Shown: in pieces, positions 36,238-45,478 of the stretch
Layout of the letters: each line of letters starts with the position of its first letter
Numbering within the stretch: the first letter of the stretch is position 1
Notes under the pieces: model-generated
Seen by the model: the letters and a program-made list of their open reading frames with translations, nothing else
The model's database searches: none
What the model was told of the DNA's origin: nothing
Assembly: GCA_900468805.1 (NCBI GenBank)
Contig: UEIF01000028.1
Span: 29,842 to 93,841 of the forward strand
Length of the DNA: 64,000 bases
Direction of reading: 5' to 3'
Source of the DNA: Hyphomicrobiales bacterium
GTDB lineage: Bacteria > Pseudomonadota > Alphaproteobacteria > Rhizobiales > Rhizobiaceae
Position numbers and translations under genes: made by a program

Positions 36238-37758
36238 TTATTCGGCAGCGCTCTTCAGAAAATCGCTGTCGGGCGCATCGGCTGAGCCTGGTGCGGTTTC
36301 GGCCTGCAGGTCCGGAAAGGCAACGATGCGCTTGCCGCTGAAATCCGCGTGCACGACGATGAGCCCTTGCTCCTCGAAATAACCGAGCAGCCGGCGCGCG
36401 CGACGGGCTGAATGAGTGCCGTAAGCACGAGCGATACGGGAATCAGAAGGGCAAGCCTCGCCGCCGATCGCAGCCTTCGCCATCATCAGGAACACGCCCT
36501 GCAGATCGTCGGTGACGCCGTTCGACAGTGAAAGTGCCGTCGCCCACGCCTCGCCTGCCGCCATTTCGGGATCGACGCCGGAGCGCGAAACCGCAACGCG
36601 CCGTCGGAATTCCGGCAGCGACATCGGCGGACCGGGAACGCGGCGCATGCGCAGCCGCACCAGGAACTCCTGATAGAGAATTGCATCGGTGCGGAAGCCG
36701 GAGCCCGGATCGTCGAGGATTTCGGCGAGCACGCCGGCAAGCCGTTCCTCACGCTCCTCGGCCGAGATTTCCGGCTGCGCCACACGCGGCTCGGAAGCCT
36801 GCAACGGTGCTGCTGATGGCGTCGAGCGCGACAGCTCAGCCAGAATATCGGTGGTCGGGCGTGGTGCGGGCGGAGTACGCCGCACGATCGGCCGCTGGAA
36901 TTCTTCCGGGTCGGGTGTGAAGATCAGGTCTTCCACATCCTGCGGCGCATCCGGTAACGGCATCAGCTTCGGGCTGGAAGAGCGCGCAGAGGTCTCCACA
37001 TTGCCGATCTGTATCGGCAGCGGCCGGCGCGACAAGGCCGGGCCGAGCGCCACGAAATGACCGCGCTTCAGATCGCGGAACATTTCCGCCTGGCGACGAT
37101 CCATGCCGAGCAGGTCTGCGGCACGCGCCATATCGATATCGAGGAAGGTGCGGCCCATCAGGAAGTTCGAGGCTTCGGCCGCGACGTTCTTCGCAAGCTT
37201 TGCAAGGCGCTGGGTGGCGATGACGCCCGCAAGCCCGCGTTTACGTCCGCGGCACATCAGGTTGGTCATGGCACCGAGCGAAGCCTTGCGCGCATCTTCC
37301 GACACATCGCCGGCTACCGAGGGCGCAAACATCTGCGCTTCGTCGACTACGACGAGAACAGGATACCAATATTCGCGATCGGCATCGAACATGCCGTTAA
37401 GGAAGGCGGCAGCGGCCCGCATCTGCTGCTCGATATCGAGACCTTCCAGCGTCAGAACGCAGGATACGCGGTGCTGGCGGATACGGTTGGCAATGCCGGC
37501 AAGCTCGGCCTCGGTGCGCTCACCGTCGACGACGACATGGCCGTAGCGGTCGGAGAGCGTGACGAAATCACCTTCGGGATCGATGATGACCTGTTGCACC
37601 CATTGGGCTGACTGTTCCAGCAGACGGCGGAGAAGATGCGACTTGCCGGAACCGGAATTGCCCTGCACGAGCAGACGCGTCGCCAGTAGCTCCTCGATAT
37701 CGAGCGTCGCCGGAGCGCCGGACGCCAGTCCCATATCGATGCCAACCTGCACGTCCAA
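36238..37758 (-). CDS. HerA/FtsK-like DNA-translocating ATPase (DUF87)
   Basis: A 506-residue P-loop ATPase. The Walker A motif GNSGSGKSH is near residue 35, Walker B VVVDEAQMFAP near 140, and the sensor-like CRGRKRGLAGVIATQR around 170-185, matching HerA/VirB4-type DUF87 ATPases. The final third has a linker rich in R, E and P and a winged-helix-like end (SRIARAYGTHSARRARRLLG, GYFEEQGLIVVH). The start is TTG 37758, with a GTG two codons on that has better spacing to AAGGGG. No nurA-like nuclease gene is adjacent, so the partner is unknown. It converges on the cupin gene. Confidence 0.85.
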   Translation of the reverse strand: MDVQVGIDMGLASGAPATLDIEELLATRLLVQGNSGSGKSHLLRRLLEQSAQWVQQVIIDPEGDFVTLSDRYGHVVVDGERTEAELAGIANRIRQHRVSCVLTLEGLDIEQQMRAAAAFLNGMFDADREYWYPVLVVVDEAQMFAPSVAGDVSEDARKASLGAMTNLMCRGRKRGLAGVIATQRLAKLAKNVAAEASNFLMGRTFLDIDMARAADLLGMDRRQAEMFRDLKRGHFVALGPALSRRPLPIQIGNVETSARSSSPKLMPLPDAPQDVEDLIFTPDPEEFQRPIVRRTPPAPRPTTDILAELSRSTPSAAPLQASEPRVAQPEISAEEREERLAGVLAEILDDPGSGFRTDAILYQEFLVRLRMRRVPGPPMSLPEFRRRVAVSRSGVDPEMAAGEAWATALSLSNGVTDDLQGVFLMMAKAAIGGEACPSDSRIARAYGTHSARRARRLLGYFEEQGLIVVHADFSGKRIVAFPDLQAETAPGSADAPDSDFLKSAAE

Positions 37759-37861
37759 TTCCCCTTACAAATTCTCGGCTCGTCTCTAGCAGATTCGCAG
37801 GCACTGTTGTCGTCAAACCGTCAAGAACCCACAGGGAAAGTCAACCTTGGGAAATAGCGCT

Positions 37862-39070
37862 TCACACCGCCTCGCGCTCGATAAGGTCGCCTGCCATCTC
37901 CTTCTGCGTCGGGATCAGCAAACGGGTGCAGAGCAGGCTGACGAAAAGCGGTACCAGCAAGACCGCAAGCCCCACACGCAAACCCAGGAGTTCGCCGAGA
38001 AAGCCGATGATCGGCGGCCCGATGAGGAAACCGCTCAGGGCTGCGAAGGAGAGCGTCGCAACGCTTGACGCGGGCGGGCGGTCAGTCAGCGAGGCAACTG
38101 CCGTTACCGCAAGCGGAAATCCGACCGAAACGCCGACACCGACTGCTGCAAAGCCCAGCAGGGCAAGCGGCGTCGCCGGCGCAAAGAGAACGACAAGCAT
38201 GCCGGCAAGCGAGGCGATGCCGCAGCCGCGGGCAATGGCAACCGCGCCGAAACGGCCTTTCATGTAATCACCGCTGAAGCGCCCCGCTGCAACCATGAAG
38301 GCAAAAACCGAATAACCAAGGCCGGTTTGCGCGCCCGCGGCATTCATGACATCGCGGAGGTAGACCGCCGACCAATCGGCGATCGCACCTTCGGTCATCG
38401 TCACACCGAAGACGAAGGCGCAGATCCCGAGTAGGGCAAGACTGGGCGGCTTGAAGCCGGTCTTTACCTGCGAATTCTCCTCGTGGTGACTTTCAGGCAA
38501 TTTGGGCAGGCGCAGGCTGGTAATCAGCCCGGCCGGCAGGATGACGATCGCCGTGATCAGGATCGACCAGTGCGGTGAAAGCCCGATGGCTATGGCACCA
38601 ACACCGATCAGGCTGCCGACCATGATGCCGAGGCTCCAGAAGCCATGGCAGCGGCTCATGATGATCAGCCCCGTCGCCTTCTCCGTTACATCGGCCTCGA
38701 CATTCATGCCGAGTTCTACCGTCGAGAGCGCGACCCCGACGATCATCAAGGCAAAGAATAGAAGCACCGTGCTGGGCGCGAAGGCTGGTAGTGAAACCAC
38801 GGCAAGAAAGAAGATGAAACCATAGATGATCGCCATGCGCCCGCCGATGCGCGAGACGAGGCGGCCGGCAAACGGTAGGGTGATCAGCGTGCCGATCGGC
38901 AATCCCAGAAGTGCGACGGCGAGATCGGCGGTGCCGAGTTCAAGCTTCGCCTGAATATCAGGAATGCGCGGCAACCAGGCGCCAAAGGCTATCGGTTGCA
39001 GAAAGAAGATCAGCATGACTAGTCTTTGCAGCGGCACAGCCCACCCCTTTACATCTTGAGCGCCAAACAC
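37862..39070 (-). CDS. MFS transporter, YbjJ-like
   Basis: A 402-residue 12-helix major facilitator. FFLQPIAFGAWLPRIPDIQA, GTLITLPFAGRLVSRIGGRM and ELGMNVEADVTEKATGLIIM resemble the YbjJ branch, whose substrates are uncertain (sugar-like and drug-like proposals). The frame begins at GTG 39070; ATG 39016 is an alternative that would lose the first cytoplasmic residues. It lies between the HerA-like gene and murI with no clear functional link to either. Confidence 0.82.
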   Translation of the reverse strand: MFGAQDVKGWAVPLQRLVMLIFFLQPIAFGAWLPRIPDIQAKLELGTADLAVALLGLPIGTLITLPFAGRLVSRIGGRMAIIYGFIFFLAVVSLPAFAPSTVLLFFALMIVGVALSTVELGMNVEADVTEKATGLIIMSRCHGFWSLGIMVGSLIGVGAIAIGLSPHWSILITAIVILPAGLITSLRLPKLPESHHEENSQVKTGFKPPSLALLGICAFVFGVTMTEGAIADWSAVYLRDVMNAAGAQTGLGYSVFAFMVAAGRFSGDYMKGRFGAVAIARGCGIASLAGMLVVLFAPATPLALLGFAAVGVGVSVGFPLAVTAVASLTDRPPASSVATLSFAALSGFLIGPPIIGFLGELLGLRVGLAVLLVPLFVSLLCTRLLIPTQKEMAGDLIEREAV

Positions 39071-39136
39071 CCGCTCGCGATTCCCCGCGGAGATCTTGCG
39101 CGATGAGACAGATGAAATAAAGCGCGCAGTGCCTTC

Positions 39137-39937
39137 TCAGGCGCCCAGCCCGAAACCTTGCATCAGCCGCCGCGTGGCAAAATCCGGATTGCCCGAAGTA
39201 AAAACGGCAAAGTCGAAATTATCGGGATGAACCGCGTCGGCCACCTGCGGCACCAACGTGCGCGCCCGCCGCGCAATCGCTTCCGCCGGGTCCAGCCAGT
39301 CCACGGGCCAGGGAGCCAGCCTGCGGAACAGATTGGCCATGAAGGGATAATGCGTGCAGGCGAGCACGACGATATCGGTCTTGCGCCCGTCCTTTTCGAC
39401 GAAACACTGCTCGATTTCGGCCGTCACAGCCTCATCGGAAACGGTATCGCCCCGGATATAGGCTTCCGCCATGCGCGCGAGGTTTTCGGAACCCACGAGC
39501 CGCACATGGCATTGCTGCGCGAAGGACTGGATAAGGTCGCGCGTATAGGCGCGCTTGACCGTGCCGGGGGTGGCCAGCACCGAGACGAGGCCGGAGCGCG
39601 TGCGCTCGGCGGCAGGCTTGATGGCCGGCACCGTGCCGACAAAGGTCATCTGCGGAAAGGCGGCGCGCAAATCTGCGCCCACAAGCGTAAAGGCCGTGTT
39701 GCAGGCGATCACGCAGACTTCCGGGTCGTAGTCTTCGAGCAGCTTGGCGAAGAGCCCGATGATCCGCTCCTTCAGTGCCTGCTCTTCCCAGCCGCCATAG
39801 GGAAAGCCGGCATCGTCGGCAATGTAGATGAAGCCGCGCTCCGGCATCAGCACGCGCGCCTCGCGCAGCACGGTCAGCCCGCCTATGCCTGAATCGAAGA
39901 CGAGGACGGGTTTCAGCTCATTCGTCGGCGCTGTCAT
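39137..39937 (-). CDS. murI: Glutamate racemase
   Basis: A 266-residue enzyme producing D-glutamate for peptidoglycan. Both catalytic cysteines are present: VIACNTAFTLVGADLRAAF and VVLACTHYPFMANLFRRLAP. VFDSGIGGLTVLREARVLMP and ADDAGFPYGGWEEQALKERI are the N-terminal signature. ATG 39937 lies inside the end of the upstream methyltransferase gene (20-base overlap), so the two are translationally coupled. In many organisms the D is in YxAD of the loop; here it reads YIADDAG. Confidence 0.95.
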   Translation of the reverse strand: MTAPTNELKPVLVFDSGIGGLTVLREARVLMPERGFIYIADDAGFPYGGWEEQALKERIIGLFAKLLEDYDPEVCVIACNTAFTLVGADLRAAFPQMTFVGTVPAIKPAAERTRSGLVSVLATPGTVKRAYTRDLIQSFAQQCHVRLVGSENLARMAEAYIRGDTVSDEAVTAEIEQCFVEKDGRKTDIVVLACTHYPFMANLFRRLAPWPVDWLDPAEAIARRARTLVPQVADAVHPDNFDFAVFTSGNPDFATRRLMQGFGLGA

Positions 39938-40748
39938 CGGTCGGGGCACCCTTGCCGGATCGAGAAAAACCGCCCGCGCGCGGCTTGTCGCGCGAAAAGC
40001 GGTCGAGGGAGGAGATGACGCCGCGCAGCACGCTGATTTCCTGTTCCGTGAAGGCCCGGCGAGAGAGGACAGCACGCAGGTTGTCGACCATTTTCGGCTT
40101 TTTCGAGGATGGGTGGAAATAGTTGCGTGAATCGAGCGCTTCCTCGAGCTGATCGAACAAGCCGAAGAGCTGCTCCTTGGTGGAGGGCCGCTGCTCGAGC
40201 GCCTGGAACGGCACGGCCTCCAGATCCTCCAGGCTCGATTTCATCCATTCATAGGACATCAGCAGCACGGCCTGGGCGATATTGAGCGAGGCGAAGGCCG
40301 GGTTGACCGGGAAGGTGACGATCTCGTCGGCAAGCGCCACTTCCTCGTTCGTCAACCCCCAGCGCTCGCGCCCGAAGAGGATGCCGGTTGCCTCGCCCGC
40401 CCGGAACCGGCTGCGCAGCGTTTGCGCGGCAAAGACCGGAGCGCGCACCGGCTTGTAATTGTCGCGGCTTCGCGCCGTCGTCGCATAAACGAAGTTGAGG
40501 TCGGCAATCGCCTCTTCCAGCGTGGCAAAAACCTGAGTGCCCTCGATCACGTGGTCGGCCTTGGAGGCCGCCGCCTGGGCCTTCTCATTGGGCCAGCCGT
40601 CACGCGGGTTGACGAGGCGAAGATCTGCGAGGCCGAAATTCGCCATGGCGCGCGCCACCATGCCGATATTCTCGCCCATCTGCGGCTCGACCAGAATGAT
40701 AACCGGCCCTTCGGCCAGAAGTTGACGCTCGCTGTTCGTGCCCGCCAT
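39918..40748 (-). CDS. trmJ: SpoU-family tRNA/rRNA 2'-O-methyltransferase (TrmJ-like)
   Basis: A 276-residue SPOUT methyltransferase. LAEGPVIILVEPQMGENIGM, ARAMANFGLADLRLVNPRDG, GILFGRERWGLTNEEVALAD and FPVNPAFASLNIAQAVLLMS are the three SpoU motifs, and the C-terminal helical extension resembles TrmJ, which methylates position 32 of tRNA. The substrate in this organism is not proven. ATG 40748 has AGGAAA upstream. It precedes and overlaps murI by 20 bases; the FUSC transporter gene ends 9 bases before it, so three genes form a run. Confidence 0.85.
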   Translation of the reverse strand: MAGTNSERQLLAEGPVIILVEPQMGENIGMVARAMANFGLADLRLVNPRDGWPNEKAQAAASKADHVIEGTQVFATLEEAIADLNFVYATTARSRDNYKPVRAPVFAAQTLRSRFRAGEATGILFGRERWGLTNEEVALADEIVTFPVNPAFASLNIAQAVLLMSYEWMKSSLEDLEAVPFQALEQRPSTKEQLFGLFDQLEEALDSRNYFHPSSKKPKMVDNLRAVLSRRAFTEQEISVLRGVISSLDRFSRDKPRAGGFSRSGKGAPTDDSADE

Positions 40749-40756
40749 CGTATTTC

Positions 40757-42793
40757 CTATTCCTGATTTATGGGCGCAATAGCTTTGCTGGCCGTAAACG
40801 GCAAGTCCCGCGTCTCTGCGGGATAGAGCCGCTCCAGCGTCGAGCCGATCATTTCGACGGCGAGCCGCGTGCCTTCCCGCCACAGCGGCAGATGGCGGCC
40901 GGTCGGCCGCATCTGCTTGCGGATGACGAGGAAACATTCCGAGCCGCGTGGTGCAGCCGCGTCCAGAACGCCGATATCGGCAGCGATCCTGCGCTTCAGA
41001 TCGTCGTCGACGACATCGGCCGTGTGGTTGCGGGCCAGAATGCGCGACCAATAGGTGATCGAAAGGAATATTGCCAGCGTCTGGCGGATCTGTCCCGGCC
41101 TGGTGACAATGGACCAGGTGGAGCCGAGAGGGCGTGCGGCGAGCGTAATGTCCCGGTAGCAGGCATCGACCTTTTGCGAGATGACGATGAGCTCCGGCTG
41201 GCTCTTCTTGTCCGATACGGCCGACAGCAGCTGCTTCAGGGTGTCGAACCACTTGGCGACCGCCGTATCGAGTGTCCCGCGCGTGCGCGCCGGCAGGACG
41301 AGGAAGGCGACCAGCGTTCCCGCGATCGCGCCGATGACCGTTTCCTCAAGTCGCAGTTTCAGGAGATCGAAGGTCAGGACACCCATCATGCCATAGACCA
41401 GGCAGAGCACGATCGAGATGAAGAAGGTCATCGTCGCATAGGAACTCTGCAGGAAGTAGAAGGCGAGGAAGACGCAGACGATCGAAACGGCAATGGCAAT
41501 ACCTATCTGGTGGGAAAGCAATGAGGCCAGCACCAGGCCGAAGGCGATGCCGAACAGCGTGCCGATCGAGCGCTGCAGCGCCTTGATAGCCGTGTCGCCG
41601 CGCGAATTGGTATTGCTGAAGACGAGGAAGGAGGCGAGCACCGCCCAGAACCAGCGCTCGCGCGACAGCGCCAGCCCGAGCGTCATGGCAATCGCCGCCG
41701 CCAGCGTGATCTGCAGGGCAGAACGCATCACCGGGTTCTTCAGCGAGAAATCGACTGCCGTGGGCGTGCTGACCTCCTCGACAGAGGCGATCTCGGCAAA
41801 ATCCGTCCCGCGCCCGGTATCGATCGTTTCGATGAGCTGCCGGCGCGCCGCTCCGAGCCAGAGCAGTGCCCGCGCCGTCTCGCCCTGCGGCTGGCCTTCC
41901 ATATCGGCGACTGCCTTTTCCTGCGCAGACAACACTGCCTTGTCATCCTCGATGACGGCATGGACGAGTACAAAGGATGGCGCACTTTGATAGCTCAGCA
42001 CGATGGCGCTTTCAGCCGCCAAATGCGCATCGAATAACCGGATCGCCAGTTCCGCGGCCGGAGCGGAAGCGCCATCGAAAACGCCGCCCGGCGGGCGCGG
42101 AATGAAGCTCTCGGCCATTAGCACCACTTCTTTCAGCCGGTCTTCCAACTGGCGCAGTTCCTGCCGATCGGCCTCATCGACCTTTCCATCCGCTGCAAGG
42201 GCAGCGAGCTTGAAGAGGATCTGATTGATGCGGCCCCGCACGCTCTCCAGTGAACGCAGCAGGTCACGCCGCCAGTTGTCGGGCAGAAGCACCGCCCTCA
42301 CCCAATGGCTGACAAGCGCCGAGACAACGGGGCCGATCAGGACGACAGGCAATTCCCCGATCGTCGGGTGGAAATAGGAGCCCATGAAATAGGAGGTGAA
42401 AGCGAACATGCCGATCGCAAAGCCACGCGGGCCGTAAACGCGCGCCACCGAGGCGAGGAAAATCACCACGAGGAAGATGAAATCCGAGAGGACGCGATGC
42501 GATTCAAGCACGGCCGCAATGCCGACCACCAAGAGGCTCGCAAGACAGCCGAGCAGCCTTGTGATGAGCTGGCGCGTCGAGCCCTTGTCGCGCACGGCAA
42601 CCCCGCCTTCGATCGACAGCACGATGCCGAGGCCAAAGGAGGCGATCGGCAGCGGCACGACAAGCATATGGATCAAAAGCAGGATCGCGAAGGACAGGAC
42701 GATCGACAGCGTGACGCGCGAGCCCATGCGCAGGCGCGAAAGCGCCGGGTCGTTGGCGAGCAACCAGTCTCGGAATTCAAATCCGGAAATCAC
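40757..42793 (-). CDS. FUSC-family inner-membrane transporter (YccS/AaeB-like)
   Basis: A 678-residue protein with two hydrophobic blocks, each of about five or six helices, separated by a soluble domain: residues about 20-180 and 365-500. IEGGVAVRDKGSTRQLITRL and RGDTAIKALQRSIGTLFGIA are the repeated FUSC cytoplasmic motifs. Homologues export aromatic acids or act in envelope stress. The start is GTG 42793. It is followed after 8 bases by the methyltransferase gene. Confidence 0.87.
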   Translation of the reverse strand: MISGFEFRDWLLANDPALSRLRMGSRVTLSIVLSFAILLLIHMLVVPLPIASFGLGIVLSIEGGVAVRDKGSTRQLITRLLGCLASLLVVGIAAVLESHRVLSDFIFLVVIFLASVARVYGPRGFAIGMFAFTSYFMGSYFHPTIGELPVVLIGPVVSALVSHWVRAVLLPDNWRRDLLRSLESVRGRINQILFKLAALAADGKVDEADRQELRQLEDRLKEVVLMAESFIPRPPGGVFDGASAPAAELAIRLFDAHLAAESAIVLSYQSAPSFVLVHAVIEDDKAVLSAQEKAVADMEGQPQGETARALLWLGAARRQLIETIDTGRGTDFAEIASVEEVSTPTAVDFSLKNPVMRSALQITLAAAIAMTLGLALSRERWFWAVLASFLVFSNTNSRGDTAIKALQRSIGTLFGIAFGLVLASLLSHQIGIAIAVSIVCVFLAFYFLQSSYATMTFFISIVLCLVYGMMGVLTFDLLKLRLEETVIGAIAGTLVAFLVLPARTRGTLDTAVAKWFDTLKQLLSAVSDKKSQPELIVISQKVDACYRDITLAARPLGSTWSIVTRPGQIRQTLAIFLSITYWSRILARNHTADVVDDDLKRRIAADIGVLDAAAPRGSECFLVIRKQMRPTGRHLPLWREGTRLAVEMIGSTLERLYPAETRDLPFTASKAIAPINQE

Positions 42794-42927
42794 CCTTGCC
42801 AGTCCTCATGCGCACCTGACGCGACGACACCCGAGAGCGAGATATCGCCGCCCCGGCAAAAATCAAATCACATCCGGCATCGCCAGCATGGTGATCCCTG
42901 GGCGTCACCGGTCGGCGATCCCCAGCT

Positions 42928-43470
42928 TCATTCGCCATTGGCGATCTGCACCATGGCTTCCTTCAGCGAGATCGGCCCCTGCCCCTCCTCGCCCTGGATC
43001 ATGATGTCGTCGATGACGGCTTTGCTGTTCTCGTCGATCACCTCGAAACGCACGGTCGTGAGGGCATCCTTGTCGGGTGTGCCATCCATGCAAGTCGCCG
43101 CCTTGAATTTGACGGTCACTTCGGTCGTGCCGTTTGCCGGCTGGCCGCTTTCGATGGAAAGATCCTGCAGCGGGCAGGCATCCTGGCCGTTGACGATCAC
43201 GTCGTAATCGAAGGGGGAGATGCCGTCTTCGTCGGCTGCCGGGTTCTGCGCGGCAGCCTTGTATTTGTCCCCAAAGTCCTTGCTGTAGAGCCGGTTCAGC
43301 GTGGCCTCGTCGAAAATATCGATCCAGTCGCTGCTGTCGCCCGCCCAGTTCTTCTGCGTGTCCTTCATGATCTCCTGGACCGGCGCGGTCGCGTCGGCGG
43401 CGGCCGAAACGCGCGGCAGGACAGACAGCGCGGCAATGAGGCCGGCGAACAGAACGGCGATCTTTTTCAT
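42928..43470 (-). CDS. Secreted hypothetical protein
   Basis: A 180-residue protein with a clear signal peptide (MKKIAVLFAGLIAALSVLP, then RVSAAADA). The mature part has a region like the DUF3828 layout (MKDTQKNWAGDSSDWIDIFDEA and SPFDYDVIVNGQDAC) and two cysteines that could form a disulfide. The function is unknown. It is a single gene upstream of and divergent from icd, with a gap of about 190 bases. Confidence 0.7.
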   Translation of the reverse strand: MKKIAVLFAGLIAALSVLPRVSAAADATAPVQEIMKDTQKNWAGDSSDWIDIFDEATLNRLYSKDFGDKYKAAAQNPAADEDGISPFDYDVIVNGQDACPLQDLSIESGQPANGTTEVTVKFKAATCMDGTPDKDALTTVRFEVIDENSKAVIDDIMIQGEEGQGPISLKEAMVQIANGE

Positions 43471-43569
43471 GGCAAAATGTCCGGGACTCGGGGGCTTCTG
43501 TCGGCGAGACTAGCCATTTTCCCGCACTTGGCAATGGCGGCAAAAACGCATTTCCGCGGCCGTTATACT

Positions 43570-43597
43570 TTGCCTTCCCGGCTCACAATGCTATAGC
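43570..43597 (+). promoter_or_regulatory. Candidate icd promoter
   Basis: TTGCCT (43570-43575) and TATAGC (43592-43597) are spaced by 16 bases, about 60 bases before the icd ATG, in the divergent gap. The hexamers match the alphaproteobacterial housekeeping promoter only moderately. Confidence 0.4.
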
Positions 43598-43660
43598 GCT
43601 CCGGACCACATCACCCACCCGGGGACAGCCGTCCCTTTCCTAAGCTTACGAGGCAGATAC

Positions 43661-44872
43661 ATGAAGAAGATCAAGGTCGCCAATCCCGTCGCCGATCTCG
43701 ACGGCGATGAAATGACTCGCATCATTTGGCAGCTCATCAAGGATAAGCTGATCCATCCGTATCTCGACCTCGACATCGATTACTTCGACCTCTCTGTCGA
43801 AAACCGCGACGCCACCAACGACCAGGTGACCGTCGACGCCGCCAACGCCATCAAGAAGTACGGCGTCGGCATCAAGTGCGCGACGATCACGCCGGACGAA
43901 GCGCGCGTCAAGGAATTCAACCTCAAGGAAATGTGGAAGAGCCCGAACGGCACGATCCGCAACATCCTCGGCGGTGTCATCTTCCGCGAGCCGATCATCT
44001 GCCGCAACGTTCCCCGCCTCGTTCCGGGCTGGACACAGCCGATCGTCGTCGGCCGTCACGCTTTCGGCGACCAGTACCGCGCAACCGACTTCAAGTTCCC
44101 CGGCAAGGGCAAGCTGACGATCAAGTTCGTCGGCGAAGATGGCACCGTCATCGAGAAGGAAGTCTTCAACGCACCGGGCGCCGGCGTCGCCATGGCCATG
44201 TACAACCTCGACGAGTCGATCCGCGAATTCGCCCGCGCCTCGATGATGTATGGCCTGATGCGCAAGTGGCCGGTCTACCTGTCGACCAAGAACACCATCC
44301 TCAAGGCCTATGACGGCCGCTTCAAGGACATCTTCGAAGAAGTCTTCGAAGCTGAATTCAAGGATCAGTTCAAGGAAGCCGGCATCACCTACGAACACCG
44401 CCTGATCGACGACATGGTCGCTTCCGCGCTGAAGTGGTCCGGCGGTTACGTCTGGGCCTGCAAGAACTATGACGGCGACGTCCAGTCCGACACGGTCGCC
44501 CAGGGCTTCGGCTCGCTCGGCCTGATGACCTCGGTCCTGCTGACGCCCGATGGCAAGACGGTTGAAGCCGAAGCCGCGCACGGCACGGTTACCCGCCACT
44601 ACCGCCAGCACCAGAAGGGCCAGGAAACCTCGACGAACTCGATCGCTTCGATCTTCGCCTGGACCCGTGGCCTCGCTCACCGCGCCAAGCTCGACGACAA
44701 TGCCGAACTGGCCAAGTTCGCCGCCACGCTCGAAAAGGTCTGCGTCGACACCGTCGAAGCCGGCTTCATGACCAAGGATCTGGCGCTGCTCATCGGCCCG
44801 GATCAGCCGTGGCTCTCCACCACCGCATTCCTCGACAAGATCGACCAGAACCTGCAGGCCGCGATGGCCTGA
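43661..44872 (+). CDS. icd: Isocitrate dehydrogenase (NADP-dependent)
   Basis: A 403-residue enzyme of the TCA cycle, in the eukaryote-like short form typical of rhizobia. KVANPVADLDGDEMTRIIWQ, LKEMWKSPNGTIRNILGGVI (substrate loop), LVPGWTQPIVVGRHAFGDQY, DGDVQSDTVAQGFGSLGLMT and AAHGTVTRHYRQHQKGQETS are diagnostic. The GAGG Shine-Dalgarno and ATG are well placed. It is followed by an intrinsic terminator at 44896-44923. Confidence 0.98.
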   Translation: MKKIKVANPVADLDGDEMTRIIWQLIKDKLIHPYLDLDIDYFDLSVENRDATNDQVTVDAANAIKKYGVGIKCATITPDEARVKEFNLKEMWKSPNGTIRNILGGVIFREPIICRNVPRLVPGWTQPIVVGRHAFGDQYRATDFKFPGKGKLTIKFVGEDGTVIEKEVFNAPGAGVAMAMYNLDESIREFARASMMYGLMRKWPVYLSTKNTILKAYDGRFKDIFEEVFEAEFKDQFKEAGITYEHRLIDDMVASALKWSGGYVWACKNYDGDVQSDTVAQGFGSLGLMTSVLLTPDGKTVEAEAAHGTVTRHYRQHQKGQETSTNSIASIFAWTRGLAHRAKLDDNAELAKFAATLEKVCVDTVEAGFMTKDLALLIGPDQPWLSTTAFLDKIDQNLQAAMA

Positions 44873-44895
44873 GCCCTGCTCGGTTGAACGATCGG

Positions 44896-44923
44896 AAAAC
44901 CCGGCCTCTGCGCCGGGTTTTTT
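44896..44923 (+). terminator. Intrinsic terminator of icd
   Basis: AAAACCCGGC (44896-44905) pairs with GCCGGGTTTT (44912-44921), 10 bp with a 6-base loop, and the T-run continues to 44923. Confidence 0.9.
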
Positions 44924-45034
44924 GTTGTCTGCCAGGTGTCGGCCTTGGCATCTAAATTAGCAGATGCTTTAAGAATTAAGCCTCGCGTAAGTTGCAATGG
45001 CTATCAATTCGCTCGCCTAGGCATGGAGGTTCTG

Positions 45035-45478
45035 ATGGCCAAGAAGAGTTTTGTCCCCGAATTCCTGCAACTTGTAAGGCTCCTTGCGCGACGCGAGGGG
45101 CAGGATATGATTGTTTTTTATCTTGATCTTGCTTTGCTTGAGACCCAGACCCAGCACTACAATCAGCGTTGGCGATTGCCTTCCGGTCAGACTGCCGCCG
45201 GTGACGCACCGACATCGACCGAGATCATCCGCCGTGCTGCTCTGAAGACGCCGCCTGCACCAAAGGTTGAAATCTCCCGCGCCAATGCTACGAAAAGAGC
45301 ATGGGAAAGAGGAGAACAGGATGACCGAGGAAATCACCTTCTACACCAACCCGATGTCGCGCGGCCGGATAGCGCGGTGGATGCTGGAAGAAACCGGCGT
45401 ACCCTATCGTACCGAAATCCTGACATTCGGCGGGACGATGAAGGAGCCGGACTATCTGTCCGTCAACCCGATGGGTAA
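45035..45478 (+). CDS. Doubtful small ORF overlapping the glutathione S-transferase gene
   Basis: An open frame of 148 codons from ATG 45035, which has GGAGG five bases upstream. Its start FVPEFLQLVRLLARREGQDM looks protein-like, but the last third overlaps the GST gene in another frame and becomes R/D-rich, as antisense or out-of-frame DNA would. A real protein would have to overlap GST by about 158 bases. Without it, 44924-45320 holds no gene, only an AT-rich stretch near 44955-44990. Confidence 0.3.
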   Translation: MAKKSFVPEFLQLVRLLARREGQDMIVFYLDLALLETQTQHYNQRWRLPSGQTAAGDAPTSTEIIRRAALKTPPAPKVEISRANATKRAWERGEQDDRGNHLLHQPDVARPDSAVDAGRNRRTLSYRNPDIRRDDEGAGLSVRQPDG

